The notes under the pieces were generated by a model. The model had not been told where the DNA came from, searched no databases, and was given only the letters and a program-made list of their open reading frames with translations. 48,143 nucleotides of DNA, taken from Synergistaceae bacterium (GTDB lineage: Bacteria > Synergistota > Synergistia > Synergistales > Aminobacteriaceae). A program made the position numbers and the translations under genes. The stretch covers positions 1 through 48,143 of the forward strand of contig JAISLU010000043.1 in NCBI GenBank assembly GCA_031277095.1, in the 5' to 3' direction. Positions 17,111 through 25,232 of the stretch are shown one piece after another. The stretch's first letter is position 1, and each line of letters opens with the position of its first letter.

Positions 17111-17198
17111 TTGCAGACCCTAATCTGCAAATTGAACTTAGAAAATCTCTATAAACAGATTAAATGCAACAGGTGAAGTATTTTCCATATTTTCACCT
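17111..17198. other. Two hairpins in the gap between restriction operon and intron end
   Basis: TTGCAGA (17111-17117) pairs with TCTGCAA (17124-17130), and AGGTGAA (17171-17177) with TTCACCT (17192-17198). Both are perfect 7-bp stems in an AT-rich stretch without a credible gene. The wider gap 16970-17407 holds no gene I recognise. An open frame up to the TAA at 17402-17404 ends KSYVEKLGLISLEMKLKAYQN but matches no family I know. Confidence 0.4.
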
Positions 17199-17407
17199 AA
17201 TGAGAGCGGATATCAAGCGATGTCAATGTTGATTAAAGCTCAATTAACCGAGAAATTCTAGACCCGCAAGCAACGGAATTTGGAGTACAGATCACATATT
17301 GCAAAATCTTTTTAGAAGATCAATATCAGGCGTATCCGAAGAGCTACGTTGAGAAACTTGGTCTGATTTCGCTGGAAATGAAGCTGAAAGCTTATCAAAA
17401 CTAAACA

Positions 17408-17486
17408 CGAACTGCCGTATACGGAACCACACGTACGGTGGTGTGGGAGGACGGCCACCCAACTAATAAGCGGCCTCCTACCCGAT
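17408..17486 (+). mobile_element. 3' end of a bacterial group II intron (domains V-VI)
   Basis: The sequence GAACTGCCGTATACGG, then CACGTACGGTGGTGTG, fits a domain V lower stem (CTGCCGT with ACGGTGG). It is followed by GGGAGGACGGC, a loop, and GCGGCCTCCTACCCGAT, which fits domain VI and the usual CCTACYCGAT intron end. The upper helix of domain V pairs poorly, suggesting decay. No reverse transcriptase or intron 5' end is evident upstream, so this is a scar and not an active intron. Confidence 0.55.
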
Positions 17487-17676
17487 TTCAAAGCTCAATC
17501 CTACTGATATCATCTGCCGCAGTACCGCCCTTCTGGAACCCGAGGTTTCTGGAACTCGCCCTTCTGGGCTTTCGGCTTGCCCTGCAAGTTGGGATGTTCT
17601 TGTGATATAGTTTTCGGAAAGAGTGACATCAAGCCCGAGAAAGTAGGGTGCGCGTCTGACGACGAACCGAAGGTTG

Positions 17677-17731
17677 TCGAGTTTGAGCGAAAAGTGTCGA
17701 ATTTGAGCGAAGGGCGCTGAATTTGAGCGAA
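17677..17731 (+). repeat. Three 20-bp-spaced direct repeats before the ROK gene
   Basis: TCGAGTTTGAGCGAA (17677-17691), TCGAATTTGAGCGAA (17697-17711) and CTGAATTTGAGCGAA (17717-17731) lie exactly 20 bases apart, two helical turns, and end 24 bases before the ROK start codon. The array is well placed for an autoregulatory operator. Confidence 0.7.
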
Positions 17732-17755
17732 GGTGGATAAATCGGGAGCGGCTGC

Positions 17756-18949
17756 ATGAAAATTAAAACTTACAACGCAGAAAAAATGGGACAGAGCAAC
17801 AAAAGAGTCGTTCTGAACATGATTCGATTTTACCCCGGCATCAGCCGCCGCGATCTGGCGGAGTCGGTCGGGCTGGACCCCAGTACGGTCACGAAGATCA
17901 TACGGGATCTGCAAAAAAAGGGCTGGGTCAGGGAGGTGGGGTTCGATGGACATTTTCATCCCGGACGCCCTGCCATCAAGCTGGAGATCGTGAAAGAGGT
18001 GGCGATGTCCTTTGTCGTCGAGCTGACGGTCCAGCGGATTTGTATCGGGCGGGGCTACCTCGACAACAGCGTCGATCGTTTTCTGTCCTTTCAGGCGCCC
18101 CAGGATAAATCGGTGGACGTCTACTTCGATGCCCTGGCCGAACATCTGGAAGCCCAGGGCCTCCCGGACAATTTGGTGTCCGTTAGCGTGGCCGTGCCCG
18201 GCCTGGTGGAATGGGGCAGCAACATTCTGCGCAGCGTTCCCCGCATGAAATGGACCAACGTGGACCTGGAGGCCGAATTGCGAAACCGGCTTCCCTGGCT
18301 GGAAGAGCGCAATCTGGATATCCTGACGGTCAACGAGGCCAAACTGGGACTGCTGACGGAAATGGCCAGGAACGAAAATTTGAAGGGCATGAAAAACGGG
18401 ATTTACCTCTACATTGCCCAGGGAGTGGGCGGCGCTCTGTTGATGGGCGAAGAACTTTACCACGGAAGCAACAACATAGCGGGGGAGCTGGGGCACATGA
18501 TCGTTTCCCCGGGTGGGCTGCAGTGCGATTGCGGCAACAAAGGATGCCTGGAAACTTACATTTCCATCGATTCTGTGGTCAGAGCTTACGAGACCCGGTA
18601 CTCTCCTTTGGAAGGGGACTTTCGGGACCGCTTCGGCGCTTTGATGGAAATGGCGCAGGCCAAAGATTCTCAGGCCATGACCATTTTGGACGAGATGGCG
18701 GATTACATGGCGATAGGGATTGCCAACCTCGTCAACATTTACGACCCGGACTTTGTTCTGTTGGGGGGAATGGGATCTCAGTTTCCCGACGATTTGGTCG
18801 AAACCGTATCGGAGCGGGCGTACAGGCAGTTGCTGCTGCCTCTGAAGGGACGCCTTCTGATCTTGAAAGGTTCCATGGATGTCGACGCCCTGACTCTCCG
18901 AGGCGCAACTTTGACCGCTATGAACGACTTTGTGAAGAAAAAATTGTAG
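17756..18949 (+). CDS. ROK-family transcriptional regulator
   Basis: A NagC/XylR-type regulator of 397 residues. The N-terminal winged helix-turn-helix (about residues 13-70) has the recognition pattern ISRRDLAESVGLDPSTVTKII. The rest is a ROK sugar-kinase-like domain, with AGELGHMIV, then the zinc motif CDCGNKGCLET. Such proteins usually repress sugar genes and respond to a sugar or its phosphate. ATG 17756 follows GGGAGCGG. No sugar gene is adjacent: the next gene is RNase J, 108 bases on. Its target might be itself, through the direct repeats just upstream, or genes elsewhere such as the sugar operon at 36-42 kb. Both are inferences. Confidence 0.88.
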   Translation: MKIKTYNAEKMGQSNKRVVLNMIRFYPGISRRDLAESVGLDPSTVTKIIRDLQKKGWVREVGFDGHFHPGRPAIKLEIVKEVAMSFVVELTVQRICIGRGYLDNSVDRFLSFQAPQDKSVDVYFDALAEHLEAQGLPDNLVSVSVAVPGLVEWGSNILRSVPRMKWTNVDLEAELRNRLPWLEERNLDILTVNEAKLGLLTEMARNENLKGMKNGIYLYIAQGVGGALLMGEELYHGSNNIAGELGHMIVSPGGLQCDCGNKGCLETYISIDSVVRAYETRYSPLEGDFRDRFGALMEMAQAKDSQAMTILDEMADYMAIGIANLVNIYDPDFVLLGGMGSQFPDDLVETVSERAYRQLLLPLKGRLLILKGSMDVDALTLRGATLTAMNDFVKKKL

Positions 18950-19057
18950 CCGCTCTCATCGCGAAATAAATTTTTTGCGGCAGCACAATAATTATGTCTA
19001 AGACCAGGTAAAAAAACGCGCGAGCGTCGAAATCATGTATGGAGGCAAGGGGTATAG

Positions 19058-20815
19058 ATGTCTACAAAACCGCATCGCAGGAAAAGTGCAACTGCGACAG
19101 GTAAGACAACAGGTTCTCAACTGAAATTCATCCCCCTGGGAGGGGTGGGGGAGATCGGGAAGAACATGTACGCCATCGAGTATGGCAGCGACATTATCGT
19201 TATCGACAGCGGGCTGATGTTCCCCGATCAGGATCTGCCGGGGATCGACTTCATCGTTCCGGATATTTCCTATCTGGAGGCCAATCGGGAGAAAGTGCTG
19301 GCCATTCTCCTGACCCACGGGCACGAAGACCACACCGGCGGGCTCCCATTTGTGCTGCAGCGGCTCAACGTTCCCATTTACGGAACACGACTGACGCTGG
19401 GCCTGGTGGGCAACAAACTGGCCGAGGACATGCCCATGCTGAAGACTCGGATGGAGGAGATCAAGGCGGGCGACGTGGTGGAGATAGGGCCCTTCAAGGC
19501 CCGCTTCATCGCGGTCAGCCACTCCATACCGGATGGAGTCGCGATCTCCATAGAGACGCCTCTGGGGCGGGTGATCCACACCGGCGACTTCAAGTTGGAC
19601 TCCACGCCCATCGACGGGCGCACCACAGATTACGGGGCATTTGCCGAAGAAGGGGACAAGGGCGTCCTGCTGCTTCTGTCCGACTCGACAAATGCCGAGC
19701 GCAAGGGATTTACCCCCTCGGAGCGGCTAATCGGCGGCACGCTGGATCACCTTTACCGAAATTACAGGACGCGGCGCCTCATCATTTCCTCCTTCGCCAG
19801 CAACGTTCACCGCATCCAGCAGGTGGTCGACGGCGCGGCGCGCTTCAATCGCAAGATCTCGTTCTTGGGGCGCAGCATGGTTCGGAACGTGGAGCTTGCG
19901 AAAAAACTGGGTTATCTCCGAATCGACGAGAAGATGATCCTGCCCGTGGAGGACATCGGCAAGGCGCCGGAAAATCAATTGGTGGTCATGACCACGGGCA
20001 GCCAGGGAGAGCCTTTTTCCGGCCTCGTCATGATGAGCCGGGGCGAGCACAAGCAGATCGCTTTGGGCGAAAGAGACGCGGTTTTTCTGCTGGCGTCGGT
20101 CATTCCGGGAAACGAAAAATTGGTCAACAACACCATCAATCGCCTGTTTTCCATAGGCTGCGAGGTGGTCTACGAGGCGGACAAGCTGACCCACGTTTCC
20201 GGACACGCTTCGGCAGAGGAACTCAAGATCGTGCTGAACCTGGTTCGCCCACAGTACTTCGTTCCCATTCACGGAGAATACCGGCACCTGGTGCGCCATT
20301 CTCAACTGGCCCAGGACGTGGGGATACCCAATCGCAATATCTTCATCATGACAAACGGAGAGGTTCTGACCTTCCAAAAAGGTATGCGCCCCCACACCCG
20401 GAATCGGGTGCAGGCCGGGGCGGTGGTCATCGACGGCAACGCCTTTGGCGAGCTCAAAAGCCGCGTCATGAAAGAACGCCGTGAGCTGGCGGAGGACGGC
20501 ATCATCGTGGTCTCCCTGGCGGTGAAGGAAGACGGGGCTCTTTTGGCTCCTATCGCCGTGGAGAGCCTGGGATTTTTCGCCCAAGACGAGGACAACGACG
20601 TTTTGGATGAAATACGGGCGGTCGCCGAAAGAGTGCTGAAAGAGTCCTCCGGAGGCCGTAAAATCGACGTGGACGCCGTGGGAAAGGGAATCAAAAATCG
20701 CGTTCGCGATGTCATTCGACGCCGAAACGCCTCTTATGCCGTTGTAATGCCGCTTATTTCCGTGACGGGAGGCAGCGGGAACACCCAGAACTGGCTCGAA
20801 AAAGAATTTTTTTAA
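19058..20815 (+). CDS. rnj: Ribonuclease J
   Basis: A dual 5'-exo/endoribonuclease of the metallo-beta-lactamase/beta-CASP family for mRNA decay and rRNA maturation. LLTHGHEDHTGGLPF supplies the zinc ligands. SHSIPDG, HTGDFKLD and LLSDSTNAE follow in the usual order, then the beta-CASP region (SSFASNVHRIQQ) and PIHGEYRHL. The C-terminal domain is present (total 585 residues). ATG 19058 follows AGGGG, with GGAGG slightly further upstream. It stands apart from the ROK gene by 108 bases, and uppP begins 43 bases after it. Confidence 0.93.
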   Translation: MSTKPHRRKSATATGKTTGSQLKFIPLGGVGEIGKNMYAIEYGSDIIVIDSGLMFPDQDLPGIDFIVPDISYLEANREKVLAILLTHGHEDHTGGLPFVLQRLNVPIYGTRLTLGLVGNKLAEDMPMLKTRMEEIKAGDVVEIGPFKARFIAVSHSIPDGVAISIETPLGRVIHTGDFKLDSTPIDGRTTDYGAFAEEGDKGVLLLLSDSTNAERKGFTPSERLIGGTLDHLYRNYRTRRLIISSFASNVHRIQQVVDGAARFNRKISFLGRSMVRNVELAKKLGYLRIDEKMILPVEDIGKAPENQLVVMTTGSQGEPFSGLVMMSRGEHKQIALGERDAVFLLASVIPGNEKLVNNTINRLFSIGCEVVYEADKLTHVSGHASAEELKIVLNLVRPQYFVPIHGEYRHLVRHSQLAQDVGIPNRNIFIMTNGEVLTFQKGMRPHTRNRVQAGAVVIDGNAFGELKSRVMKERRELAEDGIIVVSLAVKEDGALLAPIAVESLGFFAQDEDNDVLDEIRAVAERVLKESSGGRKIDVDAVGKGIKNRVRDVIRRRNASYAVVMPLISVTGGSGNTQNWLEKEFF

Positions 20816-20858
20816 TGTAAACGAATAGGGTTTCAAAGAAAGAAAGGTTTGAGCATAC

Positions 20859-21686
20859 ATGGATCCATCAGGGCAAATACTGCTTCTCGGCGTAGTCCAA
20901 GGCGCGACAGAGTTTCTGCCGATCAGCAGTTCGGGGCACTTGGCTTTGCTGCAGACTTTTTTCGAACTGCCGGGCAGCCTTCTGGCTCTCGATCTCGTCC
21001 TTCATTGCGCCACGGTGTTGGCCGTCTTGTTTTTTTTTCGCCGGGATGTCGTCTCGATTTTGACCCAATGGCTGAGTGGCCTGTTTCTAAAAACGGCCCG
21101 GAACACGGAGGGCTGGCGCTATGGCTGGCTCCTTCTGGCGGGGACGGGGGTAACGGGGGTCGTCGCTTTACCCCTCAAAAGCCTGGTGGAAGAGGCGATG
21201 TCCTCTTATTTTGCCGTAGGTCTGGGGCTGCTGGCGACGGCGGGCCTTCTGTGCCTCGTCCCCCTCGTCCCCCTCGTCCCCCTCGTGCCGGAGCGCCGAC
21301 GAGAGCTGTCTCTCAAAACGGTCCTTGCCGTGGGGCTCGCTCAGGGGCTGGCGGTTTTCCCCGGAGTCTCCAGGTCGGGAGCGACTTTGGCCGTGGCCTT
21401 GTTTATGGGGTTGGAGTCCCAGGAGGCTTTTCGCCTGTCTTTTTTGATGTCCGTTCCGGCCATTCTCGGAGCGAGCCTGTTGGAGGCCCTTCGTATCTTG
21501 CGCCACCCGGTGCTGGCCCTGCCTGAGGGTTGTCTTGCGGCCGCGTTCACCGCGTTTTTGCTGGGGTGTTTGTCCTTGGCGTTTCTGCGTCGGCTGGTTT
21601 TGTCGGGGAAATGGCCCTATTTTGGGGTCTATTGTTTTTTTCTCGGTCTGGGGGCCATTCTAGTCGATATCGCGGCTAAATTTTAA
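20859..21686 (+). CDS. uppP: Undecaprenyl-diphosphatase UppP/BacA
   Basis: Recycles the lipid carrier undecaprenyl diphosphate at the membrane for peptidoglycan and glycan synthesis. The two signature motifs are present: QGATEFLPISSSGHL near the N-terminus and FPGVSRSGAT in the second half. About eight hydrophobic segments are predicted in 275 residues, normal for the family. One helix carries a fourfold Leu-Val-Pro repeat encoded by perfect 9-bp units, which is odd for a membrane segment. Overexpression of family members gives bacitracin resistance. Confidence 0.94.
   Translation: MDPSGQILLLGVVQGATEFLPISSSGHLALLQTFFELPGSLLALDLVLHCATVLAVLFFFRRDVVSILTQWLSGLFLKTARNTEGWRYGWLLLAGTGVTGVVALPLKSLVEEAMSSYFAVGLGLLATAGLLCLVPLVPLVPLVPERRRELSLKTVLAVGLAQGLAVFPGVSRSGATLAVALFMGLESQEAFRLSFLMSVPAILGASLLEALRILRHPVLALPEGCLAAAFTAFLLGCLSLAFLRRLVLSGKWPYFGVYCFFLGLGAILVDIAAKF
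21254..21289 (+). repeat. 9-bp in-frame repeat in uppP
   Basis: Four consecutive CCTCGTCCC units (the last with one change) encode Leu-Val-Pro four times within a predicted membrane segment. Confidence 0.9.
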
Positions 21687-21725
21687 GGCCCGAGTGAAGG
21701 GCTGTAAATATGGGTATGCAATAAA

Positions 21726-22340
21726 ATGACGAAAGATCTCGATATCGTGTTGGCATCCGGCAGCCCCAGAAGGCGCGAGCTTCTGAGAGGGCTGGGCTGG
21801 AATTTTCGCGTTCTTGTCCCTGAAATCGATGAGACACCCCGCGAGGGCGAGTCCCCGGAGGAACTTTGTACGCGGCTGGCGGTGACGAAAGCCCTTGCCG
21901 GCGGCGACGAGAGGTCCCTGGTGATCGCCGCCGATACCCTCGTGGTGGTGAACGGAGACGCACTGGGAAAACCGACGGACGAAGAGGACAGTTTGCGGAT
22001 GATTCGGCGTCTTCAGGGACGGGACCACGAGGTTCTTACGGGAATGGGAATACGTTGGAAAAAAGGGATGTCCACCGCTTTGGAACGAACTCGGGTGTAC
22101 TTCCGTCCGCTTGACGACGAGGCCGTCCGCGCCTACGTCGAGACGAAAGAGGGCATGGACAAAGCCGGGGCCTACGCCATTCAGGGCCGAGGATCGCTGC
22201 TGGTCTCCTCGATAGAAGGGGATTATTTCAACGTGGTGGGTTTGCCCCTATGCCGCCTCGGGTCGATGCTCGAGGAAATGGGCCTGGCGCTGCCCCATCA
22301 GTTGCAGGGGGCTTCCCGTGACAGAAGACAAGAAAAATAA
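21726..22340 (+). CDS. maf: Maf-like nucleotide pyrophosphatase
   Basis: A Maf/HAM1-fold enzyme that hydrolyses non-canonical or methylated nucleoside triphosphates such as dTTP/UTP analogues. The family signature LASGSPRRRELL comes at the start. AADTLVV with its conserved Asp, GKPTDEED and KAGAYAIQGRG follow, and then GDYFNVVGLPL. The length of 204 residues is normal. The ribosome site is poor (AATAAAATG). Its 3' end overlaps the MFS gene by 23 bases, so the two are probably co-transcribed. Confidence 0.92.
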   Translation: MTKDLDIVLASGSPRRRELLRGLGWNFRVLVPEIDETPREGESPEELCTRLAVTKALAGGDERSLVIAADTLVVVNGDALGKPTDEEDSLRMIRRLQGRDHEVLTGMGIRWKKGMSTALERTRVYFRPLDDEAVRAYVETKEGMDKAGAYAIQGRGSLLVSSIEGDYFNVVGLPLCRLGSMLEEMGLALPHQLQGASRDRRQEK

Positions 22341-23571
22341 AATCGATATATTTTTTAGGGTGGTCACCCTCACCCTTGCAGGCAGCTTTGTCTACGCCAT
22401 GCACGCCGGTGTCAGGAACAACTATGGCATTATGCTCAAACCCATCATCGATCATTCCGGCATGTCCTTTGCCTCCGTCAGTTTTATACTCGCTGTAGGA
22501 CAGTTGATATACGGTCTGGTGCAACCCGCATTCGGCATTCTTGCCGCCCGAAAGGGAAAAGTGTGCGTCCTCGTTTCAGGGGCGGTTCTCACGGTAGCCG
22601 GCATGATTCTGATGCCGCTATGCAGAAGGGAAGCGGCGCTCATGCTATGCCTAGGTATCCTGCTTCCCGCCGGTTCGGGCGCGATTTCCTACGGAATCAT
22701 CATGGAGACGATCACGCCCAAAATACCGCCTCGGTCGGTTTCCCACGTTTCTGGGGTGATCAATGCCAGCAGCGGCATCGGCAATACGGTCATGTCTCCC
22801 ATCATCAATGCATTGCTGAGGGTGGGCGGGCTGAGGCACGGAATGCTGATCCTGTCCGTTCCTATGGCGCTTACGCTTCCCATCTCCCTTTTGCTGGCCA
22901 GGAGGCGAAAGAGAACGATGGCGGAGGCTGTTTCTCAACCGCACTCCGCCGCGAAAGGAAGCGCAATGGAAACCCTTCGTGAGGCTTTCAGAAACAGGGC
23001 ATACGCATATCTCATGATTGGGTTTTTGACCTGCGGCTTCCACATGGCACTGATTACCCATCATCTTCCCACACATATCCAATCCTTCGGCTTTTCATCC
23101 GAATCCGTCGCTTATGTGTTTTCCATTTACGGCGTTACGACCATTCTCGGTTCCCTTTCAAGCGGGAGCATGTGTAATAAATTCCGAATGAAAAACGTGC
23201 TGGGGTTTTATTACGGGTTAAGGCCGATCACCCTATTGCTTTTTCTGTCGATACCGAAGACTCTCCTCACCGTGTCTTTTTTCACGGCATTGTTTGGGTT
23301 CTCGGGCGCCGCAACTGTTCCTCCTGTAGTCGGAATCATAAACAAAAGATTTGGAGCCGAGAGTATCTCCACGCTGTTTGGGTTTGTTTTTTTCGCTCAT
23401 CAAATAGGCGGTTTTTTCGGCGCCTGGCTGGGCGGCGTATGCTTTGAAATGACAGGAAGCTACACGCCGATATGGCTTGTCGGCATCGTATCAAGCGCGC
23501 TTGCCTCCGCCGTCAGCTTTGCTATCGGGAGAAACGAGGACGCCCCTATGCAAAAAACCCGCGAGCGTTGA
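22318..23571 (+). CDS. Major facilitator superfamily transporter
   Basis: About twelve hydrophobic segments in 417 residues and no signal peptide. The pattern GQLIYGLVQPAFGILAARKG corresponds to the loop between helices 2 and 3 of MFS proteins. FVFFAHQIGGFFGAWLGG near the C-terminus is typical of the monocarboxylate/oxalate-formate antiporter branch (OFA). The substrate is probably a small organic anion, but this is only inferred from the family. The start is GTG 22318, overlapping maf, with GGGGG just upstream. Confidence 0.8.
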   Translation: MTEDKKNKIDIFFRVVTLTLAGSFVYAMHAGVRNNYGIMLKPIIDHSGMSFASVSFILAVGQLIYGLVQPAFGILAARKGKVCVLVSGAVLTVAGMILMPLCRREAALMLCLGILLPAGSGAISYGIIMETITPKIPPRSVSHVSGVINASSGIGNTVMSPIINALLRVGGLRHGMLILSVPMALTLPISLLLARRRKRTMAEAVSQPHSAAKGSAMETLREAFRNRAYAYLMIGFLTCGFHMALITHHLPTHIQSFGFSSESVAYVFSIYGVTTILGSLSSGSMCNKFRMKNVLGFYYGLRPITLLLFLSIPKTLLTVSFFTALFGFSGAATVPPVVGIINKRFGAESISTLFGFVFFAHQIGGFFGAWLGGVCFEMTGSYTPIWLVGIVSSALASAVSFAIGRNEDAPMQKTRER

Positions 23572-23584
23572 AATGTGAAAGACT

Positions 23585-23803
23585 TTGTTTGAAAAATCGC
23601 GGGAATTGACCCTCGTCATTAAGCCCCCAGTTCTGTTCGAAGTGGCGTGGTATTTGCGAGGTTCGCGGAAGAGAAGCAACGCGGAGATTTTTGATGTGCT
23701 TCAGCGTTTGAAAAAGACATCAAAATATCTACATTCAACGAGTGCCATTTTAAAAAATTCGACGTGCCGATGCTGGAAATGAAGCGATTGGGGCCCCGGA
23801 AAG
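23585..23803 (+). pseudogene. PIN-domain (VapC-type) toxin remnant
   Basis: Two pieces in different frames look like one damaged PIN-domain gene. From 23585 the frame reads PPVLFEVAWYLRG and NAEIFDVLQRLKK, as in the middle of VapC proteins. Near 23718 the sense moves to another frame reading ISTFNECHFKKFDVPMLEM, like the closing TFDxxHFxxxGVP strand of PIN domains. The first catalytic Asp region and a central part are missing. A frameshift plus deletion has therefore inactivated it. It runs directly into the fic gene, whose ribosome site lies inside its last codons. Confidence 0.42.
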
Positions 23804-23814
23804 AGGAAGTGCGG

Positions 23815-24555
23815 ATGAGTATCAGTTTTGATCGCGTAGATGAGCTCAAGAGCAAATTAAAATCTTTGCGTCCTCTCAATGAAACTGAGTTGAAGCGGAT
23901 ACGCGAGGAATTTATGATAGAAAACACCTATAACTCGAATGCGATTGAGGGGAATACGCTAACGCTGAGAGAAACGGCGCTTATATTGCAGCAGGGTGTG
24001 ACTATCGACGGCAAACATATTAAAGACCATTTAGAGGCTATTGGGCATAGAGATGCTTTTAATTATATGCTCGAACTCGCGGACGCTGCAAGCACGCTCA
24101 CGGAGCGAGTGATAAAAGAGCTTCACTCGTTTGTTTTGATGAATGACGCTAAAAACAAAGGTGTATATAGGGCTGTCGAGGTTACGATATCTGGGGCCGC
24201 ACATACGCCTCCCTCGCCGTATCTCATTCACGAACGAATGGAGGCTTTGTTGAACGAGTATCATGGTATGAAGCAGAGTAAACATACTCTAGAGGCCGTA
24301 GCGGAATTTCATCTGCGTTTTGAGGGAATACACCCTTTCATTGACGGAAACGGCAGGACAGGCCGTCTCATTCTGAACCTCGAACTCATGAAAGAGGGCT
24401 TTCTTCCGGTCAACATCAAATTCACGGATCGCAATAAATACTACGATTGTTTTGACAGTTATTATTCTGATGAGCATACGGCGGACGCTTTGACGCGAGT
24501 CATTCTTGGATATGAGGAAGAAGAGATATTGAAATATATCAAAAAACTGTCATGA
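23815..24555 (+). CDS. fic: Fic-domain AMP-transferase with N-terminal inhibitory helix
   Basis: Fic proteins attach AMP, or another nucleotide part, to target proteins. The core HPFIDGNGRTGR (from His173) holds the catalytic His and the phosphate-binding loop. SNAIEGN at residues 41-47 matches the (S/T)xxxE(G/N) inhibitory motif, and its place before the core makes this a class II, self-inhibited Fic. ATG 23815 is chosen over the upstream ATG 23764 because GAGGAAG precedes it at 23803. It has 246 residues. It lies after the PIN remnant on the same strand, with no antitoxin gene beside it, consistent with built-in inhibition. Confidence 0.9.
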   Translation: MSISFDRVDELKSKLKSLRPLNETELKRIREEFMIENTYNSNAIEGNTLTLRETALILQQGVTIDGKHIKDHLEAIGHRDAFNYMLELADAASTLTERVIKELHSFVLMNDAKNKGVYRAVEVTISGAAHTPPSPYLIHERMEALLNEYHGMKQSKHTLEAVAEFHLRFEGIHPFIDGNGRTGRLILNLELMKEGFLPVNIKFTDRNKYYDCFDSYYSDEHTADALTRVILGYEEEEILKYIKKLS

Positions 24556-24680
24556 CCGAGCAGACGCCGCTGAAAGGGACCACAGTTGTTGTTCAAAACT
24601 AAAACTACAATACGACTAAAATACGAGAAACGATAGCTGTCAAAGAGCCACGCGCCGACTTGCGCGGAGGAAAAAATTAG

Positions 24681-24729
24681 GAAAAAATTAAGGGAAAATT
24701 GCCCTCCCGTCGTTACAATTTTGGGAGGG
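24681..24729 (-). terminator. Terminator of the htpG operon
   Basis: Reverse strand: CCCTCCC (24729-24723) pairs with GGGAGGG (24708-24702) and a T-rich tract (AATTTTCCCTTAATTTTTT) follows. It lies 15 bases after the stop of the last gene. Confidence 0.7.
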
Positions 24730-24743
24730 AATTCAGGGTGTAC

Positions 24744-25205
24744 TTATTCGGAGCCGAGGCCGAGCATCGCGGCAACGTCGAAAACGTCTTCTTCCCTTTT
24801 GGCCCGGATGGCCTCGACCTCCTGAGCCAGTTTTCGCTTGGCCTCTAAAATGGTCTTGGCCTGCTCCAATTTTGCGAAGGCCGCCTCGGCGAATCCTTTC
24901 TCATAAAGCTCCAGGGCGGCATTGACGATAAACGCCCCCATAAATGCCTCGAACTTGCGGGCGTTGTGTTCTTCCGTATCGCCGAAATGTTTTCGCGTCA
25001 TTCGCAGGATATCCCACGAAAGGGTTTCTTGGCTAATGCGTCCCAGTTCATCGAGAACCCGGTCAAATTCGGATTTTTGCGATGTCGAATCCACGTAACG
25101 CTCCTTCGACGTCACGTCATACTGTGGAACAAATTCGGAGTTTCTTTGTTCGAGTACAGCTCCGCCGACGGCATTCTCTTGTCGTGTGTTTTCCTGGTCC
25201 GTCAT
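24744..25205 (-). CDS. Small hypothetical protein downstream of htpG
   Basis: 153 residues, highly charged, no membrane segment. A disordered N-terminus (about 1-45) leads to predicted helices. The stretch KLEQAKTILEAKRKLAQEVEAIRAKREED suggests a coiled coil near the C-terminus. I recognise no family. It starts 27 bases after the htpG stop codon and is followed by a terminator, so it is the second gene of the htpG transcript and may be heat-regulated with it. Reasonable codon usage and a conserved operon position argue that it is real. A cofactor or substrate-related role with HtpG would be speculation. Confidence 0.65.
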   Translation of the reverse strand: MTDQENTRQENAVGGAVLEQRNSEFVPQYDVTSKERYVDSTSQKSEFDRVLDELGRISQETLSWDILRMTRKHFGDTEEHNARKFEAFMGAFIVNAALELYEKGFAEAAFAKLEQAKTILEAKRKLAQEVEAIRAKREEDVFDVAAMLGLGSE

Positions 25206-25232
25206 AGTCTTTCACCCACTTATCGAATTTTT

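Noticed and set aside
17677-17731. CRISPR array
   Set aside because: Only three 15-bp repeats with 5-bp spacers, and no cas genes; too short in repeat and spacer to be CRISPR.
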